Shown here one piece after another: positions 26,665-36,202 of a DNA stretch of 64,000 bases (positions within the stretch are counted from its first letter, which is position 1; each line of letters begins with the position of its first letter). This DNA comes from Benzoatithermus sp963720725 (GTDB lineage: Bacteria > Pseudomonadota > Alphaproteobacteria > Geminicoccales > Geminicoccaceae): positions 62,001-126,000 of the forward strand of contig CAVRGN010000011.1 in assembly GCA_963720725.1 (NCBI GenBank). The letters run 5' to 3'. Made by a program: the position numbers and the translations under genes. The notes beneath the pieces are model-generated. The model worked only from the letters and a program-made list of their open reading frames with translations. It was not told where the DNA came from and made no database searches.

Positions 26665-27600
26665 TCAGGGATTCTCCTCGGCCATCACCTGCAGGTGCGC
26701 CACGACGCTGCGCGCCAGAGCCGAGGGGTCATAGCCGCCCTCCAGGACCGAGACAATCCGTCCGCCGCAGTGCCGGTCGGCCAGCGCGCACAGCTCGCGC
26801 GTCACCCAGGCGAAGTCGTCCTCCACCAGTTGCATGCTCGCCAGCGGATCCTCGGCGTGGGCGTCGAAGCCGGCCGAGACGAACAGGAGCTGGGGCCGCC
26901 AGGCGTCGATGGCGGGCAGGATGTCGCGCTCCACCACCCGGCGCCAGGTGGGACCGCCGGTGCCCGGCGGCAGCGGCCGGTTGAGGATGTTGCCCTTGAT
27001 CCCCCGTTCGGAGGCCAGGCCGGTGCCGGGATAGAGCGGCGACTGGTGGGTCGACAGATAGAGCGTGTCCGGATCGTCGTAGAAGATCGCCTGCGTGCCG
27101 TTGCCGTGATGCACGTCGAAGTCGAAGATGGCGAGCCGCGACAGGCCGTGCACGGTGCGGGCCTGCAAGGCACCCACGGCGACGCTGTTGAACACGCAAA
27201 AGCCCATGGCCTCCATGGACTCGGCATGATGCCCGGGCGGGCGCATGGCACAGAACGCCCGGGCCGCCTCGCCGGCCATCACGGCGTCGACGGCGGCGCA
27301 CGGGGCGCCAGCAGCGCGCAGTGCCGCCTCGCCGGAATGCGGATTCAGCACCGTGTCGGCGTCGACCCGGGCATAGCCCGCGTCGGGCACCGCCGCGAGC
27401 ATGCGGCTGGTGTAGCGCGCGGGATGGACCCGCTGCACCTGCTCCAGGGTCGCCTCCGGCGCCTCGCGGCGCACGAGGCCGGGGATGGCCGCTTCGTCCA
27501 CGGCACGCAGGATCGACTGCAGCCGGATCGGCGATTCGGGATGCGCCGGCCCGGCGTCATGCAGCAGCGCCACCGGATGGGTGTAGAACAATAGGCTCAA
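26665..27600 (-). CDS. Histone deacetylase-family protein (acetylpolyamine amidohydrolase/AcuC type)
   Basis: The 311-residue protein is a zinc-dependent arginase/deacetylase-fold hydrolase. Active-site motifs are MRPPGHHAES (tandem His), DFDVHHGNGTQ (zinc Asp and His), SAGFDAHAEDP (second zinc Asp), and LEGGYDPSALA. The substrate is an acetylated protein or small amide and cannot be told. It is first of the xseB-ispA-dxs operon, as in many alphaproteobacteria. Confidence 0.93.
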   Translation of the reverse strand: MSLLFYTHPVALLHDAGPAHPESPIRLQSILRAVDEAAIPGLVRREAPEATLEQVQRVHPARYTSRMLAAVPDAGYARVDADTVLNPHSGEAALRAAGAPCAAVDAVMAGEAARAFCAMRPPGHHAESMEAMGFCVFNSVAVGALQARTVHGLSRLAIFDFDVHHGNGTQAIFYDDPDTLYLSTHQSPLYPGTGLASERGIKGNILNRPLPPGTGGPTWRRVVERDILPAIDAWRPQLLFVSAGFDAHAEDPLASMQLVEDDFAWVTRELCALADRHCGGRIVSVLEGGYDPSALARSVVAHLQVMAEENP

Positions 27601-27679
27601 CGCCGGCGCTCCCCGATCGCCACGGTCGTTCCGATCGGAGCGTTATCGACGCCCCCGCCGGGGCTGACAAGGCCGCAGG

Positions 27680-27847
27680 CTAGGAGTGGCGGTCGCCCAC
27701 CTTGGCCTCGCCGACCTTGACCTCGCCCGGTGCCTCGCCGCGCTTGGCTTGGCTGCGGCGCGCGCGGTAGAGCATGAACAGCAGCACCACCAGCACGACC
27801 GTGATGGTCATGCCGAACAGCCAGCCGACCGCACTTCCTGTTTCCAT
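27680..27847 (-). CDS. Small single-pass membrane protein
   Basis: From the Met at 27847 the product has 55 residues, one membrane helix (GMTITVVLVVLLFMLYRARR) and a charged tail (GEVKVGEAKVGDRHS). No family recognised. An in-frame Met at 27883 is an alternative start. It lies 79 nt upstream of the HDAC-led operon on the same strand. Confidence 0.5.
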   Translation of the reverse strand: METGSAVGWLFGMTITVVLVVLLFMLYRARRSQAKRGEAPGEVKVGEAKVGDRHS

Positions 27848-28011
27848 CTCGCCTGCCCTTTCCTGCGGAGGTCCGGGAGACAAGCGAGCGGCGGCCGTCC
27901 GGTTCCCGCGGCAGCCGGCTTGACATGGACGGGCGGCACCCGATCACTGCGAACGGCCGCAGCGGCGGCGAGGGAGGCGAGGTGGCGTCAGGCGCACCCC
28001 GGCACGAAACC

Positions 28012-28773
28012 ATGGGCGAGTTCACGGACATCGTCCGGCTCGAAGGCGTCCACATGGACTTCGGCGCGGTCAAGGCGCTGCGCGACGTCAACCTCGCCAT
28101 CGGCCGGAACGAGATCGTCGGCCTGATCGGCGACAACGGGGCCGGCAAGTCCACGCTGATCAAGGTCATGACCGGCGTGCTGCGCCCGACCGCGGGCACG
28201 ATCTGGGTCCGCGGCAAGAAGCTCGACCTCGCCGACTATTCGGTGCGCATGGCCCACGAGCTCGCGATCGAGACCGTCTACCAGGACAGGTCCCTGGGCG
28301 AGCAGCAGCCCTTGTGGCGCAACTTCTTCGTCGGCCGGCAGATCACCAACCGCTGGGGCTTCATCGACGTCAAGGCCGAGAAGCAGATCGCCGGCGACAT
28401 CCTGCAGAAGGCGATCGGCTTCCGGGGCGTCGGCATCTCGCCGGAATCGACGGTGCGCGAGCTGTCGGGCGGCGAGCGGCAGGGGATCGCCATCGGCCGG
28501 GCGATGCATTTCGACGCGGACCTGATCGTGCTCGACGAGCCGACGGCGGCGCTCGCGGTCAAGGAGGTCCGGAAGGTCCTGGACTTCGTCGGCCGGATCA
28601 AGGCCGGCGGCCGGGCCTGCGTCTACATCGAGCACAACCTCGCCCACGTCCACGCCGTGGCCGACCGGCTGGTCGTGGTCGACCGCGGCACCATCGTCGC
28701 CGAGATGCGTCCGCGCGAGCTGAGCGTGGCCGAACTCACCGACTACCTGATCCAGCTCCACCAGCCGAAATGA
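28012..28773 (+). CDS. Sugar-type ABC transporter ATPase (single domain)
   Basis: The 253-residue protein is a single ATPase domain of the FrcA type, unlike the fused ATPase at 15516-17021. Motifs are Walker A GDNGAGKST, Q-loop-like ETVYQDRSLG, signature LSGGERQGIAIGRAM, Walker B LIVLDEPTAAL and a His switch in YIEHNLAHVH. The start at 28012 precedes the ATPase fold; the frame also opens at 27925 without conserved content. It is coupled to the permease gene by an ATGA overlap. Substrate unknown, but the partner permease is of the RbsC/FrcC type. Confidence 0.92.
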   Translation: MGEFTDIVRLEGVHMDFGAVKALRDVNLAIGRNEIVGLIGDNGAGKSTLIKVMTGVLRPTAGTIWVRGKKLDLADYSVRMAHELAIETVYQDRSLGEQQPLWRNFFVGRQITNRWGFIDVKAEKQIAGDILQKAIGFRGVGISPESTVRELSGGERQGIAIGRAMHFDADLIVLDEPTAALAVKEVRKVLDFVGRIKAGGRACVYIEHNLAHVHAVADRLVVVDRGTIVAEMRPRELSVAELTDYLIQLHQPK

Positions 28774-29789
28774 CGCCGATGCACCGTCTCGCCCGGCTCG
28801 AAGGCCTGCCGATCATCACCGTGTTCGCGCTGCTCCTGGGCCTGTTCATGTCTACGGCGCCCCAGGTGTTCCTCTCGCCCAACATCTACACGACGTTCCT
28901 CTCCACCCTGCCGCCCCTGATCCTGCTGGCCGTCGGACTGACCTTCGTCATCGCCGCCGGGGAGATCGACCTCTCCTTCCCCTCGGTGATCGCCTTCTCG
29001 GGCTTCGTGTTCGCGGTCCTGTTCAAGGAGTACGAGCTGGGCTGGCTCGCGGTCGCCGCGGCGCTCGCCAGCGGCCTGCTCGTGGGCGTGGTCAACGGGT
29101 TCCTGATCGCGGTGATGGGGATCCCCTCCTTCATCGCCACCCTCGGCACCCAGTTCTTCTGGGCCGGCATGGCCACGGTGCTCTCGGGCGGCAAGTCCTA
29201 CGCCCTGCGCGGCGTCGACGAGAGCAGCGTCTGGCAGGTGCTGGTCGGCCGGCCGCAGTTCGGCGGGGACGCGTTCTGGTGGGGCAACCAGCTCTCGGCC
29301 CAGGCGCTCTGGACCGCGGCGATCGTGGTCTTCCTCTGGTTCGTCCTGAACCGCCACCGATTCGGCGAGCACCTGCTGTTCATCGGCGACAGCAACGACG
29401 TGGCGCGGGTGGTCGGCATCGACGTCGTGCGCGAGAAGATCAAGCTGTTCGCGCTGATGGGCCTCCTCGCCGCACTGGCCGCGATCTTCCTGACCCTGGA
29501 GAACCGCAACTTCTTCGGCAACCAGGGCCAGGGCTACCTGCTCACCGCCATCGCCTCGGTCCTGATCGGCGGCACCTCGATCTTCGGCGGCCGGGCTACC
29601 CTGGTGGGCACGGTGTTCGGCTGCTTCATCATCGGCATGATCGAGGCCGGGCTGGTCGCCACCGGCCTCACCGGCGCCTGGGTCCGCACCGTGCAGGGGC
29701 TCGTCTTCCTGGCGGCCGTGGTGTTCTATCTCCTCGTCGAGGAGCCGCAGCGGCGGGCGACCCTGCTGCGCCGCCTGCGGCTGGCGTGA
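28770..29789 (+). CDS. Sugar-type ABC transporter permease
   Basis: The 339-residue permease has about ten hydrophobic helices and BPD_transp_2 motifs: LPPLILLAVGLTFVIAAGEIDLSFPS, LFIGDSNDVARVVGID, and LTAIASVLIGGTSIFGGRA. It starts at the ATG overlapping the ATPase stop. Its stop abuts the stop of the convergent GFA gene with no gap. The likely binding protein is 600 nt downstream on the same strand. Confidence 0.92.
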   Translation: MTPMHRLARLEGLPIITVFALLLGLFMSTAPQVFLSPNIYTTFLSTLPPLILLAVGLTFVIAAGEIDLSFPSVIAFSGFVFAVLFKEYELGWLAVAAALASGLLVGVVNGFLIAVMGIPSFIATLGTQFFWAGMATVLSGGKSYALRGVDESSVWQVLVGRPQFGGDAFWWGNQLSAQALWTAAIVVFLWFVLNRHRFGEHLLFIGDSNDVARVVGIDVVREKIKLFALMGLLAALAAIFLTLENRNFFGNQGQGYLLTAIASVLIGGTSIFGGRATLVGTVFGCFIIGMIEAGLVATGLTGAWVRTVQGLVFLAAVVFYLLVEEPQRRATLLRRLRLA

Positions 29790-30239
29790 TCAGCCCGCGA
29801 TTTCCCGGCCGCTCAACTCCTCCAGCTCCGCATCTCGGCCCGGCGGAAAACCCGGGTAGCGTGGCCAGTCATCGACGGTGTCGAACCACGAGATGTGCTC
29901 GCGGAACCAGACATGCTCGACCAGCATCCCGGGAGCGAACAGGGCCTCCGGTTGATCGAAGCTGCCGACCGCCAGACTGGTCTCGTGGACGCGATGAAAT
30001 CCGATCGTGCTTCCGCAGGTCGGACAGAAGCTCCGCTCGACATCGGCGGAAGATCGGTAGCGAGTGGGCTCACGGCCCAGCCAGGTCACCGTCCCGGCTG
30101 GAAATCCCACATAGGTCGCCAACGGTGACCCCGTCTGCCGGCGGCACATCTCGCAATGGCAGTGACAGAGCCACCGGGGCTCGGCGTTTGTGACGTAGCG
30201 GACCGCGCCGCACAGGCATCCGCCCGTAAACGTAGTCAT
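29790..30239 (-). CDS. GFA family protein (second copy)
   Basis: From the Met at 30239 this 149-residue protein has the same Mss4-like zinc fold as the gene at 13388-13786: GGCLCGAVRYV, CHCEMCRRQTGSP, SFCPTCGSTIGF. Sequence outside the cysteine motifs differs clearly from the first copy. It sits inside the second sugar ABC locus, on the opposite strand between permease and binding protein. Role unknown. Confidence 0.88.
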   Translation of the reverse strand: MTTFTGGCLCGAVRYVTNAEPRWLCHCHCEMCRRQTGSPLATYVGFPAGTVTWLGREPTRYRSSADVERSFCPTCGSTIGFHRVHETSLAVGSFDQPEALFAPGMLVEHVWFREHISWFDTVDDWPRYPGFPPGRDAELEELSGREIAG

Positions 30240-30388
30240 GCGCTCTCCGCACCTTGTCCCACCGAGGTTCGGCCTCGATCCGCGCAACGGCTTGTGGCTG
30301 GCTGTGAGCCGCCTATCCTACCGGGCGGCGCGGGCTACACCAGACGTTGCCCCGTCGCGTCACCGGTAAAAGGGGAGGTGAATCCATC

Positions 30389-31390
30389 ATGCTTGCCATC
30401 AGGAGCTATCTCGAGTCGAGCGCCGCCGCCTTGGTCATCGCCTGCGTTGCGGCGACCACGGCGACGGCTGCCGACCCGCCCGGCAAGGGCATCACCATGT
30501 ACATGCAGATGGGCGGCAATCCCGGCGACGGCGCCACGCTCGCGCGCCAGACGGGTGCGGCCGCCGCGGCGCAGGCGCTGGGCGTCGACCAGCTCAACGA
30601 GCAGTTCTCGGGCTGGGCGCCCGAGACCATGATCGAGCAGTTCAAGCAGGCGATGGCGGCCAAGCCCGCCTGCATCGCGATCATGGGGCATCCCGGCAAC
30701 GAGGCCTTCATGGACCTGGTCAAGCAGGCCTTCGACCAGGGGATCGAAGTCACCCACGGCAACGCGCCCCTGTCCGAGATCCAGGATGCCTTCGGCGCCA
30801 AGGGCTTCGGCTATGCCGGCGTGGACCTCTACCAGGGCGGCAAGCTCACCGCCGAGCGGATGATCGAGGCCGGTCAGCTCAAGTCCGGCGACCAGGCCAT
30901 GGTCTACGGCGTGTTCAGCCAGGCCGAGCGCGGCCAGTCCGAGAAGGGTCTCGCCGACACGCTGGAGGCGGCGGGCCTCACCGTCGACCGGCTCGAGATC
31001 ACCCAGGAGGCCAACAGCGACGCCTCGCTCGCCGTCCCGGTGCTCGCCGCCTACGTCCAGTCGCACCCGAACCTGAAGGCCATCGGCACCCAGCATGGCG
31101 GCATCACCGGCGTGCTGGCCGAGGTCCTGAAGAAGGCCGGCAAGCGGCCCGGCGAGGTCACCGTCGGCGGCATCGACCTCGCCCCCGCCACCATCGACGG
31201 GCTGCAGTCCGGCTACATCAACGTCACCCTCGACCAGCTCCTCTACCTGCAGGGATTCCTGCCGGTCCTGCAATGCGTGCTGACCAAGGCCTACAAGATG
31301 CCGGGCATCTCGGTGAACACCGGCGCCGGCGTGGTCACGCCGCAGACCATCGGCGAGCTGGTGCCGCTGATCGAGGCGGGGATCCGCTGA
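30389..31390 (+). CDS. Periplasmic substrate-binding protein, sugar ABC type
   Basis: The 333-residue protein starts at 30389 behind GGGGAGG, with a signal peptide (LVIACVAATTATAADPP). It has the type 1 periplasmic fold: TMYMQMGGNPGDGATLARQTG, IAIMGHPGN, GYAGVDLYQGGKL, IGTQHGGITG and VGGIDLAPATIDGLQSGY. These last two resemble the hinge and ligand region of RbsB/FrcB proteins. It probably serves the ATPase and permease at 28012-29789, from which it is separated only by the opposed GFA gene. Ligand unknown. Confidence 0.88.
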   Translation: MLAIRSYLESSAAALVIACVAATTATAADPPGKGITMYMQMGGNPGDGATLARQTGAAAAAQALGVDQLNEQFSGWAPETMIEQFKQAMAAKPACIAIMGHPGNEAFMDLVKQAFDQGIEVTHGNAPLSEIQDAFGAKGFGYAGVDLYQGGKLTAERMIEAGQLKSGDQAMVYGVFSQAERGQSEKGLADTLEAAGLTVDRLEITQEANSDASLAVPVLAAYVQSHPNLKAIGTQHGGITGVLAEVLKKAGKRPGEVTVGGIDLAPATIDGLQSGYINVTLDQLLYLQGFLPVLQCVLTKAYKMPGISVNTGAGVVTPQTIGELVPLIEAGIR

Positions 31391-31462
31391 GTTTTCGTCA
31401 CTGCGGGAGCAAGCCGGCAGGCGGGGATGCGCCTGCAAGAATCCAACTCGGGAGGACGACGC

Positions 31463-33229
31463 ATGAAGCGCAACTTACTTGCGGTCGGGCTCATGACCGC
31501 GCTGGCGGTGGCCGCGCTGCCCGCTGCTGCCCACCGCTTGCCGAAGGCGGTGGCCCTGCACAGGGAAATGATCGTCACGGCGAATCCGCTGGCCAGCGCA
31601 GCCGGTGCCAAGATCCTCAAGAATGGCGGTACCGCGGCCGACGCGATGGTCGCGGCCCAGACTGTCCTCGGGCTCGTCGAGCCCCAATCGAGCGGCCTCG
31701 GCGGCGGCGCATTCGTGGTCTACTATGACGCGGCCACGGGCAAGACCACGACCTTCGACGCCCGCGAGAAGGCGCCGGCGGCCGCCACGGAGGACCGCTT
31801 CTTCGACGACACGGGCGCTCCCTTGAGCTTCACCACGGCTTGGCAAAGCGGACTTTCCGTCGGCGTCCCCGGCACTCCGCGGATGATGGAGGTCGTTCAC
31901 CAGCGATACGGCCGCAAACCCTGGGGGAGATTGCTCGAGCCGGCGATCACGCTGGCCCAGAAGGGCTTCAGCCTGACCGAGCGGACCTCGAGCCAGGTCG
32001 CGGGCCTCCTGGCGTTGAACACCTCGTGCGACGACCGCCTGTTCTTCCGCGATCCGACCGCGTTCGCCTATTTCGTCGACCGCAAGGGCGCCGGCTGCGC
32101 GGCCAAGCCCGCCGGCACGACGCTCAGGAACCGGGCCTACGCGAACGTGCTCAAGGCTCTGCGCAGCGGTGGCGCGGACGCCTTCTACCGCGGCTCGATC
32201 GCGCGCGAGATCGCGGCCGCCGTCCGGGGCGACCGCAACATCCCGGGCGACATGACCGCCACGGATCTCGCCCATTACGAGGTCGTCGAGCGTGCGCCGG
32301 TGTGCATCGACTACCGCACCTACAAGGTCTGCGGCATGGGCCCGCCCTCTTCGGGCGGCCTGGCGGTCGGCCAGATGCTCGGCATCCTCGAGAACTTCGA
32401 CCTCGGGTCCGATCCCTTGGCCGTCGACGCGGTGCATCTCTTCACCCAGGCGGGTCGCCTGGCGTTCGCCGACCGCAATCTCTACGTCGCCAACTCCGAC
32501 TTCGTGACCGTTCCGGCCGCGGGCATGCTCGACAAGGACTATCTGGCCGAGCGGGCGAGCCTCATCGGCGCCAACGACATGGGCACGGCCGAACCCGGCA
32601 CGCCTCCGGGCGACTTCGATCCCACCGCGCCCGACGCGCGCGCGAAGACCAGCGGCACCAGCCACGTCTCGATCGTCGATCGCTGGGGCAACGCTTTGTC
32701 GATGACCACCACGATCGAGAGCTCGTTCGGCAACGGCGTGATGGTGCGCGGCTTCCTGCTCAACAACGAGCTCACCGACTTCTCCTTCGAGTTCGAGGAC
32801 GACCTTGGGACTCCGATCGCCAACCGCGTCGAGGCGAACAAGCGCCCGCGCAGCTCGATGTCGCCCACGATCGTGTTCGACAAGGCGGGCAAGCTCGAGC
32901 TGGTCACGGGCTCGCCCGGTGGCTCGCGCATCATCGGCTATACGGCGCAGTCGATCGTCAACGTGATCGATTTCGGTCTGGACCCGCAGGAAGCGATCAA
33001 CATTCCGCACTACCAGAACCGGAACAGCACGACCGAGCTCGAAGCGCCCATCCCCTGGGTCACGATCGACTACGACCGCGATGCCCTGGCGGCAGCCCTG
33101 GCCGGGCGCGGTCACCCGATCAGCACCGGCACGGCGCTGGAGAGCGGCCTGTCGATCATCCAGGTGGACGGCGGCCGCCTGATCGGCGGCGCCGACAAGC
33201 GCCGCGACGGCACGGTCGCCGGCCGCTGA
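31463..33229 (+). CDS. ggt: Gamma-glutamyltransferase
   Basis: GGT hydrolyses or transfers the gamma-glutamyl group of glutathione and related compounds in the periplasm. The 588-residue precursor has a signal peptide (LLAVGLMTALAVAALPAAA). It is expected to cut itself before catalytic Thr399 (GTSHVSIVDRWGNAL). Conserved pieces are GGTAADAMVAAQ, GLGGGAFVVYYD, PPSSGGLAVGQML, RPRSSMSPTIV and GSPGGSRIIGY. It follows the sugar-binding protein by 72 nt and could be co-transcribed. A hairpin follows the stop. Confidence 0.95.
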   Translation: MKRNLLAVGLMTALAVAALPAAAHRLPKAVALHREMIVTANPLASAAGAKILKNGGTAADAMVAAQTVLGLVEPQSSGLGGGAFVVYYDAATGKTTTFDAREKAPAAATEDRFFDDTGAPLSFTTAWQSGLSVGVPGTPRMMEVVHQRYGRKPWGRLLEPAITLAQKGFSLTERTSSQVAGLLALNTSCDDRLFFRDPTAFAYFVDRKGAGCAAKPAGTTLRNRAYANVLKALRSGGADAFYRGSIAREIAAAVRGDRNIPGDMTATDLAHYEVVERAPVCIDYRTYKVCGMGPPSSGGLAVGQMLGILENFDLGSDPLAVDAVHLFTQAGRLAFADRNLYVANSDFVTVPAAGMLDKDYLAERASLIGANDMGTAEPGTPPGDFDPTAPDARAKTSGTSHVSIVDRWGNALSMTTTIESSFGNGVMVRGFLLNNELTDFSFEFEDDLGTPIANRVEANKRPRSSMSPTIVFDKAGKLELVTGSPGGSRIIGYTAQSIVNVIDFGLDPQEAINIPHYQNRNSTTELEAPIPWVTIDYDRDALAAALAGRGHPISTGTALESGLSIIQVDGGRLIGGADKRRDGTVAGR

Positions 33230-33236
33230 AGCGACG

Positions 33237-33268
33237 GCAGCGGTCGACCGCGCCCGATCGACCGCTGC
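33237..33268 (+). terminator. Hairpin after ggt
   Basis: GCAGCGGTCG (33237-33246) and its exact complement (33259-33268) flank a 12-nt loop, 7 nt after the ggt stop, and are followed by TTCGCTCT. A plausible terminator with a weak T-tract. Confidence 0.5.
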
Positions 33269-33372
33269 TTCGCTCTCCGAGAGACGAATCAGCACCGCCG
33301 CAAGCCTGCGGCCCGTTGCTTCCCAGGCAGCGACTTGTTGAATTTGCGCGCCATGAACAGGGAGGCCGACCC

Positions 33373-34212
33373 ATGCCCACCTTCGCCCATCTCGACGAGG
33401 CCGACACGGCCGCCTTCGACCGCGACGGCTACCAGATCAAGCGCGGCCTCTTCACCCCCGACGAGATGGCGCTCTGCAACCTGGTCATCGCCACCGACCC
33501 CGCGATCCAGGGCAGCCGGCTCAAGCTGGCCGACGCGCAGGGCGGGTCGACCGAGCTCGCCTTGTGGAACCATCCGGGCGAGGACGTCTTCGGCATGATC
33601 GCCCGCTGCGGGCGCGTGGCCGGCGGGGCGGAAAGGCTCTTGGGCGGCGAGGTCTACCACTACCACAGCAAGCTGACGATGAAGCGGCCGGGCGGCGGCG
33701 GGCGGTGGGAGTGGCACCAGGACTATGGCTACTGGTACCAGAACGGCTGCCTGTGGCCGGACATGCTCTCGGTGGCGGTGGCGCTGGAGCCCGCCACGCG
33801 CGAGAACGGCTGCATGCAGCTCCTCGCCGGCAGCCACCGGCTCGGGCGGCTCGAGCATGGAAGGGTCGCCGGCCAGACCGGCGCGGACCCGGAGCGGGTC
33901 GAGCAGGCGCTGGCGCAGCTGGAGCTGGTCCATTGCGAGATGGCGCCGGGCGACGCGCTGTTCTTCCACGCCAACACGCTGCACTGCTCGGCCGCCAACC
34001 TGTCGGACCGCAGCCGCAATCTGCTGATCTGCTGCTACAACAAGGCCAGCAACGACCCCTACAAGGACCACCACCACCCGCGCTACACACCGCTCGCCAT
34101 GGTTCCCGACGAGGCGGTGCTGGCCGCGGGCGACCGGGTCGCCGATGCCGGCGGCCGCTGGTTCCTGGAGGAAGGCAAGGACGAGACGACCGAGGCCCGC
34201 AAGGCCGGCTAA
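33373..34212 (+). CDS. Phytanoyl-CoA dioxygenase family protein
   Basis: This is a non-haem Fe(II)/2-oxoglutarate dioxygenase of the PhyH family. The 279-residue protein has the iron triad as H115 and D117 in WEWHQDYGYW and H204 in ANTLHCSAANLSDRSR, where the Arg fits 2-oxoglutarate binding. KMTMKRPG-like KLTMKRPG precedes the HxD motif. Such enzymes hydroxylate lipids or small metabolites; the substrate is not known. It has a GGGAGG site upstream. Confidence 0.92.
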   Translation: MPTFAHLDEADTAAFDRDGYQIKRGLFTPDEMALCNLVIATDPAIQGSRLKLADAQGGSTELALWNHPGEDVFGMIARCGRVAGGAERLLGGEVYHYHSKLTMKRPGGGGRWEWHQDYGYWYQNGCLWPDMLSVAVALEPATRENGCMQLLAGSHRLGRLEHGRVAGQTGADPERVEQALAQLELVHCEMAPGDALFFHANTLHCSAANLSDRSRNLLICCYNKASNDPYKDHHHPRYTPLAMVPDEAVLAAGDRVADAGGRWFLEEGKDETTEARKAG

Positions 34213-34221
34213 GCCCGCCCG

Positions 34222-35277
34222 CTACGGCCGCGCCTCGAGCACCATGTTGAACGGCGTCTCGGCGGCGCGCCGCACGCTGGTGAAGCCGCCTGCGGTGATC
34301 GCCTCGCGCAGCCGCGCCTCGCCGGCCTGGGCGCCCAGCGCCGCGCCGACCTCCTGGGCCAGCGAGGTCGGCACGCAGATCATGGTCGAGGCGGCGTAGT
34401 AGAGCCGGCCGACCGGATTGAGATTGTCCTCGAGCCGGTCGCCGGCGAGCGGCTCGACGATCATCCAGGCACCGTCCGGCTTCAGCTCCTGGCACACCCG
34501 GGCCGCCGCGCCGGTGGGATCGCCCATGTCGTGGAGGCAGTCGAACGCGGTCACCAGATCGTAGCCGCCGCCGTCGAACGACTGTGCCGTGGCGACCCTG
34601 AAGTGCAGGTTGGCGAGCCCGTGGGCCTCGGCGTGGCGCCGCGCCTGCGCGATCGAGCCGTCGTGGAAGTCGAAGCCGGTGAACTCGGAGTTGGGAAACG
34701 CTTCGGCCATGATCATGGTCGAATGGCCGTGGCCGCAGCCGACATCGGCCACCTTGGCACCCTGCTCAAGCCGCTGGACCATGCCGTCCAGCGCGGGCAG
34801 CCATTGCGCGACGAGGTTGGCGCGATAGCCGGGGCGGAAGAACTTCGCGACCGCGCAGAACAGGCAGCCCGCCTGGTCGCCCCAGCCGACCCCGCCCCCG
34901 TCGCGGAACGCGCCCTCCACCTTGGCCTCGTTGTCGAGCATGGCCACGGCGGTGTCGAAGGCGCCCAGCATGTAGAGCGGGCTCTCCGGCTCGGCGAAGC
35001 ACAGGGCCTGCTCCGGCGGCAGCGCGAACCGCCCGCTGGCGGGCTCGTAATCGACGTAGCCGGACGCGGCATGGTGCGCCAGCCACTCGCGGACATAGCG
35101 GTCGGCGAGGCCGGTCCGCGCCGCGAGTTCCTCCGCCGTCACCGGGGTGCCGTCCTTCATGGCGTCGTAGAGGCCCAGGCGCTCGCCGATCCGGACCAGC
35201 GCCACGCTGTAGGCCCCGCCGAGATCGGCCAGCATCCTGCCCAGGAATTCGTCGAGCCTGCCCTGATCGACCGTCAT
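34222..35277 (-). CDS. Class I SAM-dependent methyltransferase with winged-helix N domain
   Basis: The 351-residue protein has an N-terminal winged-helix-like domain (LYDAMKDGTPVTAEELAARTGLADRYVREWLAHHAA) as in multidomain O-methyltransferases. A Rossmann methyltransferase domain follows, with motif I VADVGCGHGHST near residue 182, then FTGFDFHDGSIAQAR and FDCLHDMGDP. The substrate is not predictable. The start at 35277 follows an AGGGAGACG stretch. The two genes here are convergent, 9 nt apart. Confidence 0.9.
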   Translation of the reverse strand: MTVDQGRLDEFLGRMLADLGGAYSVALVRIGERLGLYDAMKDGTPVTAEELAARTGLADRYVREWLAHHAASGYVDYEPASGRFALPPEQALCFAEPESPLYMLGAFDTAVAMLDNEAKVEGAFRDGGGVGWGDQAGCLFCAVAKFFRPGYRANLVAQWLPALDGMVQRLEQGAKVADVGCGHGHSTMIMAEAFPNSEFTGFDFHDGSIAQARRHAEAHGLANLHFRVATAQSFDGGGYDLVTAFDCLHDMGDPTGAAARVCQELKPDGAWMIVEPLAGDRLEDNLNPVGRLYYAASTMICVPTSLAQEVGAALGAQAGEARLREAITAGGFTSVRRAAETPFNMVLEARP

Positions 35278-35444
35278 CGATCGTCTCCCTTCGGGTTGCC
35301 GCAAGGACCAGGAAGCGAGGGCGCCGCACTTGACCGGCGATTGTACCTCATCGCGTCCGCCCGCCAAGAGGACCATCACGCGAAAAGCGCGCACCGGATC
35401 CTGGGGCAACCCGATCTTCACCCTTCCCCGGTCATGCTCCACGC

Positions 35445-35738
35445 ATGGAGACGGTGCTCGGCCTGCTCGCCCTGCCGCTGCTGTTCGGCCTGCCGCTCGC
35501 CTATGGCTGGCTGCAGCTGCGCGTCCTGCGCCGCTGGTCCGGCGGCTGGCGCCTCGCCGCCGCCCTGCCGCTGCCCGGCTGGGGAATCTGGGCCGGCAGC
35601 TTCGCCCATGACGTCGCCCGGGACCCGACCTCGCACAATCTGTTCCCGTTCGAGATCCTGATGGGTGCGGCCGCGGCCACGCTCTACCTCGGCGCCCTCG
35701 CCATGCTGCGGCGTCTCGCCAGAGCGCCGCCCGGCTAG
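35445..35738 (+). CDS. Small membrane protein, unknown
   Basis: The 97-residue protein has a hydrophobic N-terminal helix (METVLGLLALPLLFGLPLAYGWLQ), a middle segment (LPLPGWGIWAGSFAHDVARDPTSHNLFPFEI) and a second helix (LMGAAAATLYLGALAML). The DPTSHNLFPFE motif looks conserved and is seen in small uncharacterised alphaproteobacterial proteins. No function assigned. Confidence 0.6.
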   Translation: METVLGLLALPLLFGLPLAYGWLQLRVLRRWSGGWRLAAALPLPGWGIWAGSFAHDVARDPTSHNLFPFEILMGAAAATLYLGALAMLRRLARAPPG

Positions 35739-35754
35739 GCCGGCACCCGGCCAC

Positions 35755-36202
35755 TCACTGGCGCTCGCGCGCGCCCTTCGCGTCGCGTTCGCCGGCGCGG
35801 GCGACCGCCGCCTGCCACGGCACGAGCAGCGGCACCACCACGAGCTCGAGCACCAGCGCCACCAGGTGCGGCGGCGACGGCGCGCCGGTCTCGATCAGCG
35901 AGAGCAACCGGGCGAGCCCCCCGCAGAACACGATGACCGCACCGGTGCGGAACCATGCGGTGTGGCGCTCGATGCGCGGCACGCTGGCGGCGAACAGCAG
36001 GCCGATCGCCACGAGCAGTCCCGAGAGGTAGCGGAAATGGCTGTCCAGATCGACGCCGGCGGTAGCGCCGCTGCCGACGAGCGCCGGCCCGAGCAGGACA
36101 CCCGCGGCACCGGCGCCGATCGGCACGGCGCTCAGCGCCAGGACGGTGAGCTGCAGCAGGCGACGGCCCGCCGCTTGCCCGGGCACCGGCCCGGCGGGCG
36201 GC

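Noticed and set aside
27601..27679. A hairpin-like stretch (CGATCGGAGCG region) downstream of the small membrane protein gene.
   Set aside because: Stem too short and interrupted to call a terminator.
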